A DNA stretch of 64,000 nt. Origin: an uncultured Bacteroides sp. Lineage in GTDB: Bacteria; Bacteroidota; Bacteroidia; Bacteroidales; Bacteroidaceae. Positions within the stretch are counted from its first letter, which is position 1, and each line of letters starts with the position of its first letter. Where the stretch lies: positions 86,519-150,518 of the forward strand of contig NZ_CANRPM010000001.1 in the NCBI RefSeq assembly GCF_947632445.1, given 5' to 3'. The notes below the pieces were generated by a model, which worked only from the letters and a program-made list of their open reading frames with translations, was not told the origin of the DNA and did no database searches. Both the position numbers and the translations under genes were made by a program. This document shows, in pieces, positions 1 through 9,291 of the stretch.

Positions 1-2502
1 GTGATAGGCACACTGGCCACCGAAGCCGGACGGCAGGGCATCACCACCTACATGATGACGCCCGACAAGGACTACGGCCAGCTGGTGGGCGAACACGTCT
101 TCATGTACCGCCCCAAGCACACGGGCGGCTTCGAAGTGATGGGTACGGAGGAAGTCAAGGCGAAGTTCGACATCCGGTCTGCCCGACAAGTCATCGACAT
201 GCTGGGCCTGATGGGCGACGCATCGGACAACATCCCCGGCTGTCCGGGAGTGGGCGAGAAAACGGCACAGAAGCTTATCGCCCGGTTCGGCAGCATCGAG
301 AACCTGCTGGCCAATACCGATCAGTTGAATGGCACCCTGAAGACGAAGGTCGAAACGAACAAAGAGCAGATTGCCTTTTCCAAGTTTCTGGCCACCATCA
401 AGACCGACGTCCCCATCGGACTCGACATGCAGGCCCTCCTCCGCAAAGAACCCGACAAGGAGACATTGCGACGGATTTTCGAAGAACTGGAATTCCGCAC
501 TCTCATCGACCGCGTGTTCAAGAAAGACGAAGCCCCCACTCCCTTACCCTCCGCTTCGGCCGACCCATTTGCCGGCACACTCTTCGCCCGGCCGTCCACT
601 ACGGAGGAAGCCGCTCCGAAGACCGCCGCTCAAGGCGATTTGTTTGCGTTGTTTGCGGGCGAGGGGGCGGGCGGCGCCGAAAATTCGATTCTCAGCAGCT
701 TAGAAACAATCGAGACGGACTATCAACTTGTTGATACAGAAGAGAAAAGGCACGCTTTTCTTCAAAAGTTATTGACAACGGAAATTCTCTCAATAGATAC
801 GGAAACGACAGGCACCGAGCCGATGGAGGCCGAATTGGTGGGCATGAGCTTCAGCGACGCCGAAAACCGGGCGTGGTACGTTCCCGTTCCGGTCGACCGG
901 CAAGAAGCTCTCAACATTGTAAACGAGCTTCGCTCGCTCTACGAGAACCCCAAGTCACTCAAGGTCGGACAGAACATCAAGTACGACATGATTGTTCTTC
1001 AGAACTACGGCGTCCGTGTGCAAGGCCCGCTCTTCGACACCATGCTCGCCCACTACGTGCTCCAGCCCGAACTGCGACACAACATGGACTATCTGGCCGA
1101 AATCTACCTGCACTACCGCACCATCCACATCGACCAACTCATCGGCCCGCGAGGCAAAGGACAGAAGAGCATGCGCGACCTCGCCCCCGCCGACGTCTAC
1201 CGCTACGCCTGCGAAGACGCCGACGTCACCCTGAAGCTGAAAAACGTACTTGAGAAAGAACTCAAGGCGCAAGGCGTGGAGCACCTCTTCCACGAAATAG
1301 AAATGCCGCTTGTCCCCGTCCTCGTGAACATCGAGAGCAACGGCGTGCGTCTGGACACCGAAGCCCTGAAGCAGTCGGCCTCGCACTTCAACGCCCGCAC
1401 CCGGCAAATCGAGGAAGAGATCTACGCACTGGCAGGCGGAGCCTTCAACATCGCCTCGCCCAGACAGGTGGGCGAAGTGCTCTTCGACAATCTCAAGCTG
1501 GCGGAAAAGCCCAAGAAGACCAAAACCGGCCAATACGTCACCTCCGAGGAAGTGCTCGAAAGCCTGCGCGGCAAACACGACATCGTGGGCAAGATACTGG
1601 AACACCGGGGCCTGAAGAAGTTACTGGGCACCTACGTCGAAGCCCTGCCCCTGCTCATCAACCCTCGGACAGGACGCATCCACACCTCGTTCAACCAGGC
1701 CGTCACTGCCACCGGCCGCCTCAGCTCAAGCAACCCCAACCTGCAGAACATTCCCATCCGTGACGAGGACGGCAAGGAAATCCGCAAGGCCTTCATTCCC
1801 GACGACGGCTGCGAATTCTTCTCGGCCGACTATTCGCAGATAGAGCTGCGCATCATGGCCCATCTCAGCGAAGACCCCGACATGATAGAAGCCTTCGTCG
1901 AGGGGCACGACATCCATGCCGCCACCGCCGCCAAGATATACAAGACAAGCATCGGCGACGTCACTCCCGACATGCGCCGCAAGGCCAAGACGGCGAACTT
2001 CGGCATCATCTACGGCATCTCGGTCTTCGGGCTGGCCGAACGCATGAACGTCTCCCGTCAGGAAGCCAAAGACCTGATAGACGGCTACTTCGCCACCTAT
2101 CCCCGCGTAAAGGCCTACATGGACCGCAGCATCGACGTGGCCCGCGAACAAGGCTACGTGGAAACCGTCTTCCACCGCAAGCGCTTCCTGCCCGACATCA
2201 ACTCGCACAACGCCGTCGTGCGCGGCTATGCCGAACGAAACGCCATCAACGCACCCATCCAGGGCAGCGCCGCCGACATCATCAAAGTGGCGATGGCCCG
2301 CATCCACCGGCGCTTCCAAAGCAACGGCCTGAAGGCAAAGATGATTCTGCAAGTCCACGACGAACTGAACTTCAGCGTCCCGACGGCCGAAAAAGAACTC
2401 GTGCAGCAAATCGTCATCGAGGAAATGGAGAACGCCTACCGCATGCGCGTCCCTCTCAAGGCCGACTGCGGCTGGGGAACCAACTGGCTGGAGGCGCATT
2501 AA
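1..2502 (+). CDS. polA: DNA polymerase I (5' end outside window)
   Basis: Replication and repair polymerase that fills gaps and removes Okazaki primers. The first residues are already inside the 5'-3' exonuclease domain (helix-3-turn-helix around residues 62-103, GCPGVGEKTAQKL), so roughly the first 90-100 codons lie upstream and the GTG at base 1 is not the true start. The 3'-5' exonuclease looks catalytically intact: DTET (~266), NIKYD (~326) and YACED (~402), unlike the dead proofreading domain of Taq-type enzymes. Polymerase motifs A (ADYSQIELR, ~609), B (RRKAKTANFGIIYG, ~659) and C (QVHDE, ~784) are all present. The gene runs convergently into an O-acylation pair, with a structured intergenic repeat between them. 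Identification is near certain; only the 5' end is missing. Confidence 0.97.
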   Translation: MIGTLATEAGRQGITTYMMTPDKDYGQLVGEHVFMYRPKHTGGFEVMGTEEVKAKFDIRSARQVIDMLGLMGDASDNIPGCPGVGEKTAQKLIARFGSIENLLANTDQLNGTLKTKVETNKEQIAFSKFLATIKTDVPIGLDMQALLRKEPDKETLRRIFEELEFRTLIDRVFKKDEAPTPLPSASADPFAGTLFARPSTTEEAAPKTAAQGDLFALFAGEGAGGAENSILSSLETIETDYQLVDTEEKRHAFLQKLLTTEILSIDTETTGTEPMEAELVGMSFSDAENRAWYVPVPVDRQEALNIVNELRSLYENPKSLKVGQNIKYDMIVLQNYGVRVQGPLFDTMLAHYVLQPELRHNMDYLAEIYLHYRTIHIDQLIGPRGKGQKSMRDLAPADVYRYACEDADVTLKLKNVLEKELKAQGVEHLFHEIEMPLVPVLVNIESNGVRLDTEALKQSASHFNARTRQIEEEIYALAGGAFNIASPRQVGEVLFDNLKLAEKPKKTKTGQYVTSEEVLESLRGKHDIVGKILEHRGLKKLLGTYVEALPLLINPRTGRIHTSFNQAVTATGRLSSSNPNLQNIPIRDEDGKEIRKAFIPDDGCEFFSADYSQIELRIMAHLSEDPDMIEAFVEGHDIHAATAAKIYKTSIGDVTPDMRRKAKTANFGIIYGISVFGLAERMNVSRQEAKDLIDGYFATYPRVKAYMDRSIDVAREQGYVETVFHRKRFLPDINSHNAVVRGYAERNAINAPIQGSAADIIKVAMARIHRRFQSNGLKAKMILQVHDELNFSVPTAEKELVQQIVIEEMENAYRMRVPLKADCGWGTNWLEAH

Positions 2503-2505
2503 CGC

Positions 2506-2735
2506 GGGGATTGGACTGACTGAAAAATACTGACAAAACAGGCCTGCTTTCCGGCCGTTTTCCTCCCATTTGCTTTCGCTAAAAAGAGGGCTTCGGACCC
2601 CCGCCAGAAGGTGTTCTGAAGGGGGTCTAATCGATCCCCCGTATCGATCAACGTCGATCTTCCGTATCGACAGAAGCCGTTGTTCCGTATCGACAGAGAG
2701 GGGTATTCGGGAGCGGTAATAAATATATACACAAA
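2506..2735 (+). repeat. Intergenic repeat family 1, copy A
   Basis: First of three related copies (others at 5681-5952 and, inverted, 40646-40925). Order of parts: a conserved lead beginning GACTGACTGAAAAATACTGA; a hairpin of two nested stems (GACCCCC/GGGGGTC and CAGAA/TTCTG) at about 2597-2628; about two 23-nt units from 2632 (CGAT + nine bases + CGATCAACGT); a CAGAAGCCGTTGTTCCGTA block; and a tail GGTAATAAATATATAC. The copy lies between the convergent polA and SGNH genes and could act as a terminator, but its conserved architecture goes beyond a simple terminator. Confidence 0.8.
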
Positions 2736-2748
2736 CCGCAGGCTCCGG

Positions 2749-3708
2749 TCAAGGCAGCCGGCGCGGAAGATCCTCGGCAAGGATGCGCGTAAACTTCCGG
2801 GCGCCTACGTCGGACAAATGGTTCACGTCGTAGAAATCGTCGTCCGCAAAGCGCGTGTCTCTGAAGTAGTCCATGCACACCACGTTGTCGCACTGCCGGC
2901 GCACTTCATCCATCGCGGCGTACATCAGCCGCAACTGTTCATCGCCCACATGCGTATAATAGAGTTCGTGCACGGGCGGCACCACCAGACAGAGACGCAC
3001 ACCCCGCTCCCGGCAGGCCTTTGCCACGCGAAGCATCCGCTCGCAGTTCAGCCGGTAGACCTCCCGACACACTTTGTCGTTCACATCCGTCACCGAATGA
3101 CCCGAAACAGCCGCTTTCCAATCTTTCCAACCGGATTTGCGTTCCGACAAGGCAAACGTATAATCGAAACCCAGACTGTCGATGCACACCGTCGGCTGAT
3201 GCAGCAGGTAGTACTTCTTCCATTTTTCAAAACTTACCGGAAAGTTCTGGATGCACTCGATGTCATAAAGCGGATTGCGGTTACCCGACGAAATGCCGCG
3301 ATAGATGCGCTGCTCCGCTTTTGATAATAATTCTCCTGCCCCTTCCCCGATAAATATTCCGGTATAATCATCATCCTTCCACAACATCTGGAAGCAGACA
3401 CCCCAAAGTATCGTCTTCAGGCGGGGCATGTCGTCGATGAAACGCATCAGGGAGGCTTCGTTATACTTCACCCACTCTCCGCTTATCGCCAGGCTGTAAG
3501 CACTATCGCCCAGATAAGCCGGAAAAATGCCGTAGTCGGCCACCGAACTCCCTATGACCAGCGTCTTTATCGCCCCGGCCTTGCGGGCTATCAGTTCGTC
3601 CTTGAACACATACGGGTTGGGAATACGGCGCAGCGACCATTCAAACAACACCAGCACCGCCAACAGAGGGATGCCGATGCACACGATACGCAACAAAAAC
3701 TTCTTCAT
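2749..3708 (-). CDS. SGNH/DltD-like membrane-anchored acyl-transfer partner
   Basis: 319 aa with an N-terminal membrane anchor (residues ~5-23) and an extracytoplasmic SGNH-hydrolase-like domain. Block I is VIGSSVADY (residues 51-59) and the C-terminal catalytic pair is in DVNHLSDVGA (~294-303), the spacing expected of SGNH/GDSL folds such as AlgX/AlgJ and DltD. It lies 9 nt downstream of an MBOAT gene on the same strand. MBOAT proteins move acyl groups across the membrane and SGNH partners attach them to a polysaccharide, so O-acetylation of a surface or secreted glycan is the likely role. The glycan is unknown because no glycosyltransferases are adjacent. Confidence 0.75.
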   Translation of the reverse strand: MKKFLLRIVCIGIPLLAVLVLFEWSLRRIPNPYVFKDELIARKAGAIKTLVIGSSVADYGIFPAYLGDSAYSLAISGEWVKYNEASLMRFIDDMPRLKTILWGVCFQMLWKDDDYTGIFIGEGAGELLSKAEQRIYRGISSGNRNPLYDIECIQNFPVSFEKWKKYYLLHQPTVCIDSLGFDYTFALSERKSGWKDWKAAVSGHSVTDVNDKVCREVYRLNCERMLRVAKACRERGVRLCLVVPPVHELYYTHVGDEQLRLMYAAMDEVRRQCDNVVCMDYFRDTRFADDDFYDVNHLSDVGARKFTRILAEDLPRRLP

Positions 3709-3717
3709 AATTCTCCT

Positions 3718-5154
3718 TTAAAATTGAAAGTAAATAAACTCCGCCTGCATACCTTTCAAGAAAAGCACCGACAGAACCAACATATAATAAACGCACCAGC
3801 GCAACGCGGGCGCTTTCACCGCGCCGTCTATCTGCAACGCATGCTGCTTGTCGCGTTGCAGCCACTCCACCGCCAGCAGAACCGCCGCATAAAGCCCGGC
3901 CCGCTTGCCATACGCCATCGAAAGCTGGAACAGCGACGGCGAACACATCCTGTTCAGGTAGTCCCACGCCTGCCCGATACTCTCGGCGCGGAAGACAATC
4001 CACCCCGCCACGACGAGCAGGAACGTGAGAAGCATCTGCCCCAGCTCCCCGACGGAAGGCATCCGCCGCCCTGCCGCCACCGCGCCGGTGTACTTCCGGT
4101 TCGTCCCCAGCAGCATAAGCGGGAAGAACAGCAAGGCATGATAGGCGCCCCACACGACAAACGTCCAGTTGGCGCCGTGCCACAACCCGCTCACCAAGAA
4201 GATAATCATCGTGTTCGCCATGACCTTGCGGCGGGCGCAGCGGCTGCCGCCCAGCGGAATGTAGATGTAATCGCGGAACCACGTGGTGAGCGAGATGTGC
4301 CAGCGTCGCCAGAACTCCGCTATGTTCCTCGAAAAGTAAGGGAAGTTGAAGTTGCGCATCAGGTCGATGCCGAACAGGCGTGCCGTGCCGATGGCGATGT
4401 CCGAATAGCCGGAGAAGTCGCCGTATATCTGGAACGTAAAGAGGATGCCGCCTGTCAGCAGCGTGAAGCCCGACTGTTCGGTATAGCTGTCCCAAATCAG
4501 GTTGACGGCGGCAGCGCAATTATCCGCCACCACCACCTTCTTGAAGAATCCCCACAACATCTGCCGGCAGCCGTCCACGGCCTGCGCATAATCGAACGAA
4601 CGCGGGCGATAGAACTGCGGCAGGAGGTTGGTGGCGCGTTCGATAGGCCCCGCCACCAGCTGGGGAAAGAAACTGACGTAGGCAAAGAAAGCCACGATGT
4701 CCCGGCAGGCAGGCAGTTTCTTCCGGTAGACATCAATGCTGTAGCTCAACGCCTGAAAGGTGTAGAAACTGATGCCCACCGGCAGCAGGATGTCCAGCGT
4801 CACCCCGTCCGCTTCCACTCCCAGGCTGCGGAGCAGGGCGGCCAGGTTTTCGGCAAAGAAGTTGTAGTATTTGAACACACCGAGAATGGAAAGGTTGAGC
4901 ACGATGTTGGCAACGCTCACAGCCTTCTGCCGCCTTCGTTTGCCTTCGAAGGCTTCTATCAGCCTTCCGCTGCAATAACTGAACAAGGTGGTAAGCGCAA
5001 TCAGGATGAGAAAACGTCCGTCCCACCAACCATAAAACACATAACTGACCACCACCAGGAAAAAGTTCTGCCACTTCAGTTGCCTGAACACGAACCAATA
5101 GAGCAGGAAGACCGCAGGCAGGAAAACCAGGAATTCAATCGAATTGAAAAGCAC
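3718..5154 (-). CDS. MBOAT family O-acyltransferase (AlgI/DltB-like)
   Basis: 478-aa polytopic membrane protein of the MBOAT family, which transfers acyl groups (usually acetyl) from a cytoplasmic donor to an extracytoplasmic acceptor. Family signatures are visible: FWRRWHISLTTWFRDYIYIP in the middle and GLWHGANWTF followed by WGAYHALLFF (~312-338), which contains the invariant membrane histidine. It is the first gene of a two-gene operon with the SGNH protein. The leader is about 400 nt if the TAACTTTG box at 5480-5487 is its promoter. It could serve capsule, LPS or another exopolysaccharide; the sequence does not say which. Confidence 0.88.
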   Translation of the reverse strand: MLFNSIEFLVFLPAVFLLYWFVFRQLKWQNFFLVVVSYVFYGWWDGRFLILIALTTLFSYCSGRLIEAFEGKRRRQKAVSVANIVLNLSILGVFKYYNFFAENLAALLRSLGVEADGVTLDILLPVGISFYTFQALSYSIDVYRKKLPACRDIVAFFAYVSFFPQLVAGPIERATNLLPQFYRPRSFDYAQAVDGCRQMLWGFFKKVVVADNCAAAVNLIWDSYTEQSGFTLLTGGILFTFQIYGDFSGYSDIAIGTARLFGIDLMRNFNFPYFSRNIAEFWRRWHISLTTWFRDYIYIPLGGSRCARRKVMANTMIIFLVSGLWHGANWTFVVWGAYHALLFFPLMLLGTNRKYTGAVAAGRRMPSVGELGQMLLTFLLVVAGWIVFRAESIGQAWDYLNRMCSPSLFQLSMAYGKRAGLYAAVLLAVEWLQRDKQHALQIDGAVKAPALRWCVYYMLVLSVLFLKGMQAEFIYFQF

Positions 5155-5479
5155 AATATCAGCGATTTATTTGCTGCCCAATTCCCAAAGACAGCGCCCA
5201 TAAATACGCGAAAGACGTGGGAATTTTTGTTTATCAGTTCTAAGGTATCGCCAAACACCCACTCAACAATAAAACAACAACATCCCACGCCAGACGTATG
5301 CGCACACCCGCAGAAAGGGCATGCGTACTGAATAGCACGAGCGTCTGTATTGTTTATCCTGTTGAGTTAAAATTTGGCGATTTTTAGAACTCGGATAAAG
5401 CCAAAACGCTTTCGTAATATGTTCACAAAACTCGTCTTTCCTTCTTTTGCCGCAACGGGCAACGTGGGGAAAAACGCTG

Positions 5480-5487
5480 CAAAGTTA
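5480..5487 (-). promoter_or_regulatory. Candidate -7 box for the MBOAT operon
   Basis: TAACTTTG on the minus strand fits the Bacteroides -7 consensus TAnnTTTG. No convincing -33 TTTG lies 19-21 bp upstream, and the implied leader is over 300 nt, so this is only a candidate. The rest of 5155-5565 shows no gene. Confidence 0.35.
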
Positions 5488-5565
5488 ACCAAATTCCGAT
5501 ACAATACAACGCTCAAAGGGATGTTGTCGCGCAAAAATAGTAAAAAACGATAAAAGAAAAGAGTT

Positions 5566-5660
5566 ATGGCACTAAAAGCGGGGCATTGCGGCCCTTCCCG
5601 ACGCGGGGAAACCCACCCTCTCCCGACGGCCTGTCCGGTGCGAAGGCGCAGGCTGCCGGC
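5566..5660 (+). pseudogene. Decayed duplicate of the ychF 5' end
   Basis: About 95 bp beginning ATGGCACTAAAAGC align with the first ~95 bp of ychF (ATGGCATTAAAAGC at 6140). Long identical blocks include GTGCGAAGGCGCAGGC. The copy has one 1-nt indel near codon 7, which breaks the frame, and many substitutions, mostly towards G/C. It stops just before repeat copy B. It looks like the scar of a partial tandem duplication of ychF, later separated from the real gene by repeat B. It cannot encode a protein. Confidence 0.75.
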
Positions 5661-5680
5661 ATCCGAAAGCAAGGCAATGC

Positions 5681-5952
5681 GGGGACTGACTGAAAAATAC
5701 TGACAAAAAGGGCCTGCTTTCCGGTCCTTTTCCTACCTTTTGCCATCGCTAAAAAAAGGTGTTCGGACCCCGCCAGAAGGTGTTCTGAAGGGGGTTCAGT
5801 CGATTAAGTTAAGCGATCATTGTCGATTAACTTAAGCGATCATCATCGACTAACTTAAGCGATCATCGTCGATTAACTTAAGCGATCATCGTCGATTAAC
5901 TTAGTCGACAGAAGCCGTTATTCCGTACCGGTAATAAATATATACAGCAACC
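5681..5952 (+). repeat. Intergenic repeat family 1, copy B (4.5 tandem 23-mers)
   Basis: Same layout as copy A: lead GGGGACTGACTGAAAAATAC, a GACCCC...CAGAA/TTCTG...GGGG hairpin (~5767-5797), tandem array, CAGAAGCCGTTATTCCGTA block and GGTAATAAATATATAC tail. The array has four full units at 5801, 5824, 5847 and 5870 plus a partial at 5893. Units read CGAT + TAACTTAAG + CGATCATCRT. The period and outer words match copies A and C, but the inner nine bases are unrelated to their CYYCCGTAT. It lies between the ychF duplicate and the ychF promoter. Confidence 0.82.
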
Positions 5953-6070
5953 TTCCGGTGCCGCCTAACGTCCGTCGGGGATGCCGCCGCGCGAAACAGG
6001 GAAAAACAATCAACGGAAAGAGCGGACGGCCGACCGGGGCACACATTCGTGAGGCATTTTTCACCGAACC

Positions 6071-6105
6071 TTCGGGGAATAGAAAAATAAAAGAGCTATC
6101 TTTGC
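6071..6105 (+). promoter_or_regulatory. Promoter of ychF
   Basis: TATCTTTGC at 6097-6105 matches the Bacteroides -7 consensus TAnnTTTG, with a weak TTCG at the -33 position (6071-6074). The predicted transcript start is about 30 nt upstream of the ychF ATG. Confidence 0.6.
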
Positions 6106-6139
6106 AGCCTGTTAGGTTGAATATAATATAGAATAGACT

Positions 6140-7243
6140 ATGGCATTAAAAGCAGGTATCGTGGGCCTTCCCAACGTGGGAAAATCCACCCTCTTCAACT
6201 GCCTGTCCAGTGCGAAGGCGCAGGCAGCCAACTTTCCGTTCTGTACCATCGACGCGCAGATGGGGCAGGTGTCCGTGCCCGACGAACGGCTGACCCGACT
6301 GGCCGAAATCGTCCATCCGGGCCGCATCGTCCCTGCCGTGTGCGACATCGTCGACATTGCCGGACTGGTCAAGGGCGCCAGCAAAGGCGAAGGCTTGGGC
6401 AACCAGTTCCTGGGCAATATCCGCGAGTGCGATGCCATCATCCACGTGCTGCGCTGCTTCGACAACGGTAACATCGTCCATGTGGACGGCTCCGTCGACC
6501 CCGTGCGCGACAAGGAAATCATCGACACCGAACTCCAGCTGAAAGACCTCGAAACGGTGGAAAACCGCATCAAGCGCGTAGAAAAGGCAGCCAAAGTGGG
6601 CGGCGACAAGAACGCCCGGCTGGAATACGAACTGCTGCTCCGCTACAAGGCAGCACTGGAGCAGGGCAAAAGCGCGCGGACCGTCGTCCCGCAGAACGAG
6701 GACGAAGAGGCCTGCGCCAGGCAGATGTTTCTGCTCACCACCAAGCCCGTGCTCTACGTGTGCAACGTCGACGACGCCTCCGCCGCCACCGGAAACGCCT
6801 ACGTGGAGCAGGTGCGCAAGTCCGTCGAGGGTGAAGATGCCCGGCTGATGTTCATCTCCGCCCAGACCGAAGCCGACATTGCCGAACTGGAAACCTACGA
6901 GGAGAAGCAGATGTTCCTCGAAGACCTCGGCCTGAAGGAAAGCGGCTGCAACCGCCTCATCAAGGCCATCTACAGCCTGCTCGACCTGGAAACGTTCATC
7001 ACCGCCGGCGAAATGGAAGTCAAGGCCTGGACCTACCGCAAGGGCTGGAAGGCGCCGCAGTGTGCCGGCATCATCCACACCGACTTCGAGAAGGGTTTCA
7101 TCCGCGCCGAGGTTATCAAGTACGACGACTACATCAGGTACGGTTCCGAAGCGGCCGTGCGCGAAGCCGGCAAGCTCAGCGTCGAAGGCAAGGACTACGT
7201 GGTGCAGGACGGCGACATCATGCACTTCCGCTTCAACGTATAA
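6140..7243 (+). CDS. ychF: Redox-regulated ATPase YchF (OLA1 family)
   Basis: 367-aa cytoplasmic P-loop protein of the Obg-related YchF/OLA1 family, which binds ribosomes and prefers ATP to GTP. G1 is GLPNVGKST (residues 8-16) and G3 is DIVDIAGLVKGASKGEG. The position of the usual NKxD specificity motif reads NVDD, typical of this ATP-preferring family. The C-terminal TGS domain (from ~ETFITAGEMEVKAWT) ends in QDGDIMHFRFNV, the normal family terminus. It is full length and is followed 43 nt later by lgt, so the two are probably co-transcribed. A broken copy of its first 95 bp lies 574 bp upstream. Confidence 0.96.
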   Translation: MALKAGIVGLPNVGKSTLFNCLSSAKAQAANFPFCTIDAQMGQVSVPDERLTRLAEIVHPGRIVPAVCDIVDIAGLVKGASKGEGLGNQFLGNIRECDAIIHVLRCFDNGNIVHVDGSVDPVRDKEIIDTELQLKDLETVENRIKRVEKAAKVGGDKNARLEYELLLRYKAALEQGKSARTVVPQNEDEEACARQMFLLTTKPVLYVCNVDDASAATGNAYVEQVRKSVEGEDARLMFISAQTEADIAELETYEEKQMFLEDLGLKESGCNRLIKAIYSLLDLETFITAGEMEVKAWTYRKGWKAPQCAGIIHTDFEKGFIRAEVIKYDDYIRYGSEAAVREAGKLSVEGKDYVVQDGDIMHFRFNV

Positions 7244-7286
7244 GGACACAAGACAACGATTACTTTAAAATCAAGGAAGAAACGTC

Positions 7287-8180
7287 ATGCTACCGTTACT
7301 CAACATTCACTGGAACCCCGACCCCGAACTGTTCAACCTTTTCGGCATCTCCATCCGTTACTATGGCCTGCTGTGGGTCGTCGGCCTGGCTTTTGCCTAC
7401 TTCATCGTGCAGAGGGAATACCGCGACCGCCGCATCGCCGGCGACAAGTTCGAACCGCTGTTCTTCTATTGCTTCTTCGGCGTCCTCATCGGTGCCCGCC
7501 TGGGGCACTGCCTGTTCTACCAGCCCGACTATTACCTGCATCATTTCTGGGAAATGATTCTTCCCGTGAAGTTCCTCCCGAACGGCGGCTGGAAGTTTAC
7601 GGGCTACGAAGGGCTTGCCAGTCACGGCGGCACGCTGGGCCTCATCTTCGCCCTCTGGCTCTACTGCCGCAAGACGAAGATGCACTACATGGACGTGCTC
7701 GACATGATTGCCGTAGCCACTCCCCTGACTGCCTGCTGCATCCGTCTGGCCAATCTGATGAACTCCGAGATTATCGGCCGCCCGACGGATGTTCCCTGGG
7801 CCTTCGTCTTCGAGCGTGTGGACATGGTACCCCGCCATCCGGCCCAGTTCTACGAGGCATTGGCCTACTTCATCTTCTTCCTCGGCATGGTGTGGCTGTA
7901 CAGGCGCGGACAGAAACAGGCTTCCGCCGCACCACCGCGCACCGACTTCAGCAAGGCCGCCAAGTCCGATGCACCGGCAGCGTCCCTGCCCTATCCTCGC
8001 GGCTTCTTCTTCGGGCTTTGCCTGACGGAGATTTTCATCTTCCGCTTCTTCATCGAGTTCCTCAAGGAGAACCAGGTGGACTTCGAGGAAAGCATGACGC
8101 TGAACATGGGGCAGTGGCTCAGTGTGCCTTTCGTTCTTATCGGGCTTTATTTCATGTTCCTCTACGGGCGCAGGAGATAG
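7287..8180 (+). CDS. lgt: Prolipoprotein diacylglyceryl transferase
   Basis: 297-aa inner-membrane enzyme that moves diacylglycerol from phosphatidylglycerol to the lipobox cysteine of prolipoproteins, the first step of lipoprotein maturation. Family features include [16 protein letters not shown] near the N-terminus, [15 protein letters not shown] in the middle and [17 protein letters not shown]. There is an extra hydrophilic loop (about residues 212-236, [20 protein letters not shown]) before the last helices, as in other Bacteroidales Lgt proteins. It probably forms an operon with ychF. Several lipoproteins in this window are presumably its substrates. Confidence 0.95.
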   Translation: MLPLLNIHWNPDPELFNLFGISIRYYGLLWVVGLAFAYFIVQREYRDRRIAGDKFEPLFFYCFFGVLIGARLGHCLFYQPDYYLHHFWEMILPVKFLPNGGWKFTGYEGLASHGGTLGLIFALWLYCRKTKMHYMDVLDMIAVATPLTACCIRLANLMNSEIIGRPTDVPWAFVFERVDMVPRHPAQFYEALAYFIFFLGMVWLYRRGQKQASAAPPRTDFSKAAKSDAPAASLPYPRGFFFGLCLTEIFIFRFFIEFLKENQVDFEESMTLNMGQWLSVPFVLIGLYFMFLYGRRR

Positions 8181-8193
8181 CGACCCGCTTCGT

Positions 8194-9291
8194 TCACTTC
8201 CTGCCTGCCACCACCTTCAGCAGGCGGGGCGTGTAGCGGCGCATCACATAGAACGTGCCCAGCAATAAGAACACCGTCAGGACAACAGCCGAAGTGTACA
8301 CCAGCAGCAAAGACCAATCCGTCGCGGGAGCGAAGGTGATGAACAGCAGTTTCAGCAGCCGGCCCACTACCAAGCTATGTGCCACATACACAAAGAAACT
8401 CGCCGATGCCAAGAAAGGATTTACCTTACAGATACCCCGTTTCAGCAGCCAGGCTGCAACATTATAGGCAAAGACCAGTCCCGCCAGAACATTCAGTTGC
8501 TTGATGACTTCCTGTGCTTCCGGCCAATCATGCGCCGCCACCATGTGGAGCACACCCAGCAGCAGATAGAGAAAGACGGAAACCTTGAAATACCGTCCGA
8601 ACACTTGCAACATGTCCTTACGGTTGATACTCATATAGGCTCCCCAGCAGAAGAAGAAAAGTGCATGCTCAAAACCCAGCAAATTAAGGTGCAAATGAGG
8701 CACGACAAACCAGAAAAGTCCCAGCAAGCAGATAAAATAACGTCCCAGGCGCTTGATAAGCACATGCAGCAAAGGGGTGCACAACACAATGACAATCAGG
8801 TCGCGCACGAACCAAAGAGGGGCATTTACCTGGAACATACCTTCGGACGGCAGCATGTCACATACCCAAAAACAGGAGAGCAAGTCCCGCCACGAAAACG
8901 TGAAGCCAAGCCCTGACGTATATCGGCTGAAAAGCGGATTGAAGGTAATAGCTATCAGCAGCACTAAAGCCAGTACGTTCCAAATGACATAAGGAATGAC
9001 GAGCGACTTCACCCGGTTTTTGAACTTGCGGAGATAGGTCTCCTTCGTCATCTCCACCCCTAAAAAAAAGACGAAACCCGAAATGAAATAATAAATCGGG
9101 ACACTCTGCCCCCGTAGAAAAGCATCAATCCAACGGTTGATTTCCATGAAAAGCGAATGGTCTGCGAACGTCAGTTCCTGCCCACGCAGTTCAAGCCCTT
9201 CCGACGAGAAAGTGTGAATCGTCAGCACTACCACCGCCAACGGAAAGCGCAACAAATCCAGCGCCTGTGAGCGCAAATCGTTTTTACCCAT
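8194..9291 (-). CDS. Acyltransferase 3 family membrane protein
   Basis: 365 aa with about ten hydrophobic segments and the Acyl_transf_3 layout. It opens with LRSQALDLLRFPLAVVVLTIHTF, where the early arginine and histidine correspond to the conserved residues of OafA/WecH-type O-acetyltransferases. Such proteins acetylate surface sugars. It is convergent with lgt (13 nt between stops) and has a 575-bp upstream gap, so it is probably monocistronic. The target glycan is unknown. Confidence 0.82.
   Translation of the reverse strand: MGKNDLRSQALDLLRFPLAVVVLTIHTFSSEGLELRGQELTFADHSLFMEINRWIDAFLRGQSVPIYYFISGFVFFLGVEMTKETYLRKFKNRVKSLVIPYVIWNVLALVLLIAITFNPLFSRYTSGLGFTFSWRDLLSCFWVCDMLPSEGMFQVNAPLWFVRDLIVIVLCTPLLHVLIKRLGRYFICLLGLFWFVVPHLHLNLLGFEHALFFFCWGAYMSINRKDMLQVFGRYFKVSVFLYLLLGVLHMVAAHDWPEAQEVIKQLNVLAGLVFAYNVAAWLLKRGICKVNPFLASASFFVYVAHSLVVGRLLKLLFITFAPATDWSLLLVYTSAVVLTVFLLLGTFYVMRRYTPRLLKVVAGRK

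Noticed and set aside
3724-5331. 535-aa plus-strand ORF opposite the MBOAT gene
   Set aside because: Antisense shadow of a GC-rich membrane-protein gene; His/Arg/Gln-rich and without any domain signature.
5801-5903. CRISPR array at the tandem 23-mers
   Set aside because: Units are contiguous with no unique spacers, and no cas genes are present.
6146-7249. 367-aa minus-strand ORF opposite ychF
   Set aside because: Antisense shadow of a highly conserved gene.
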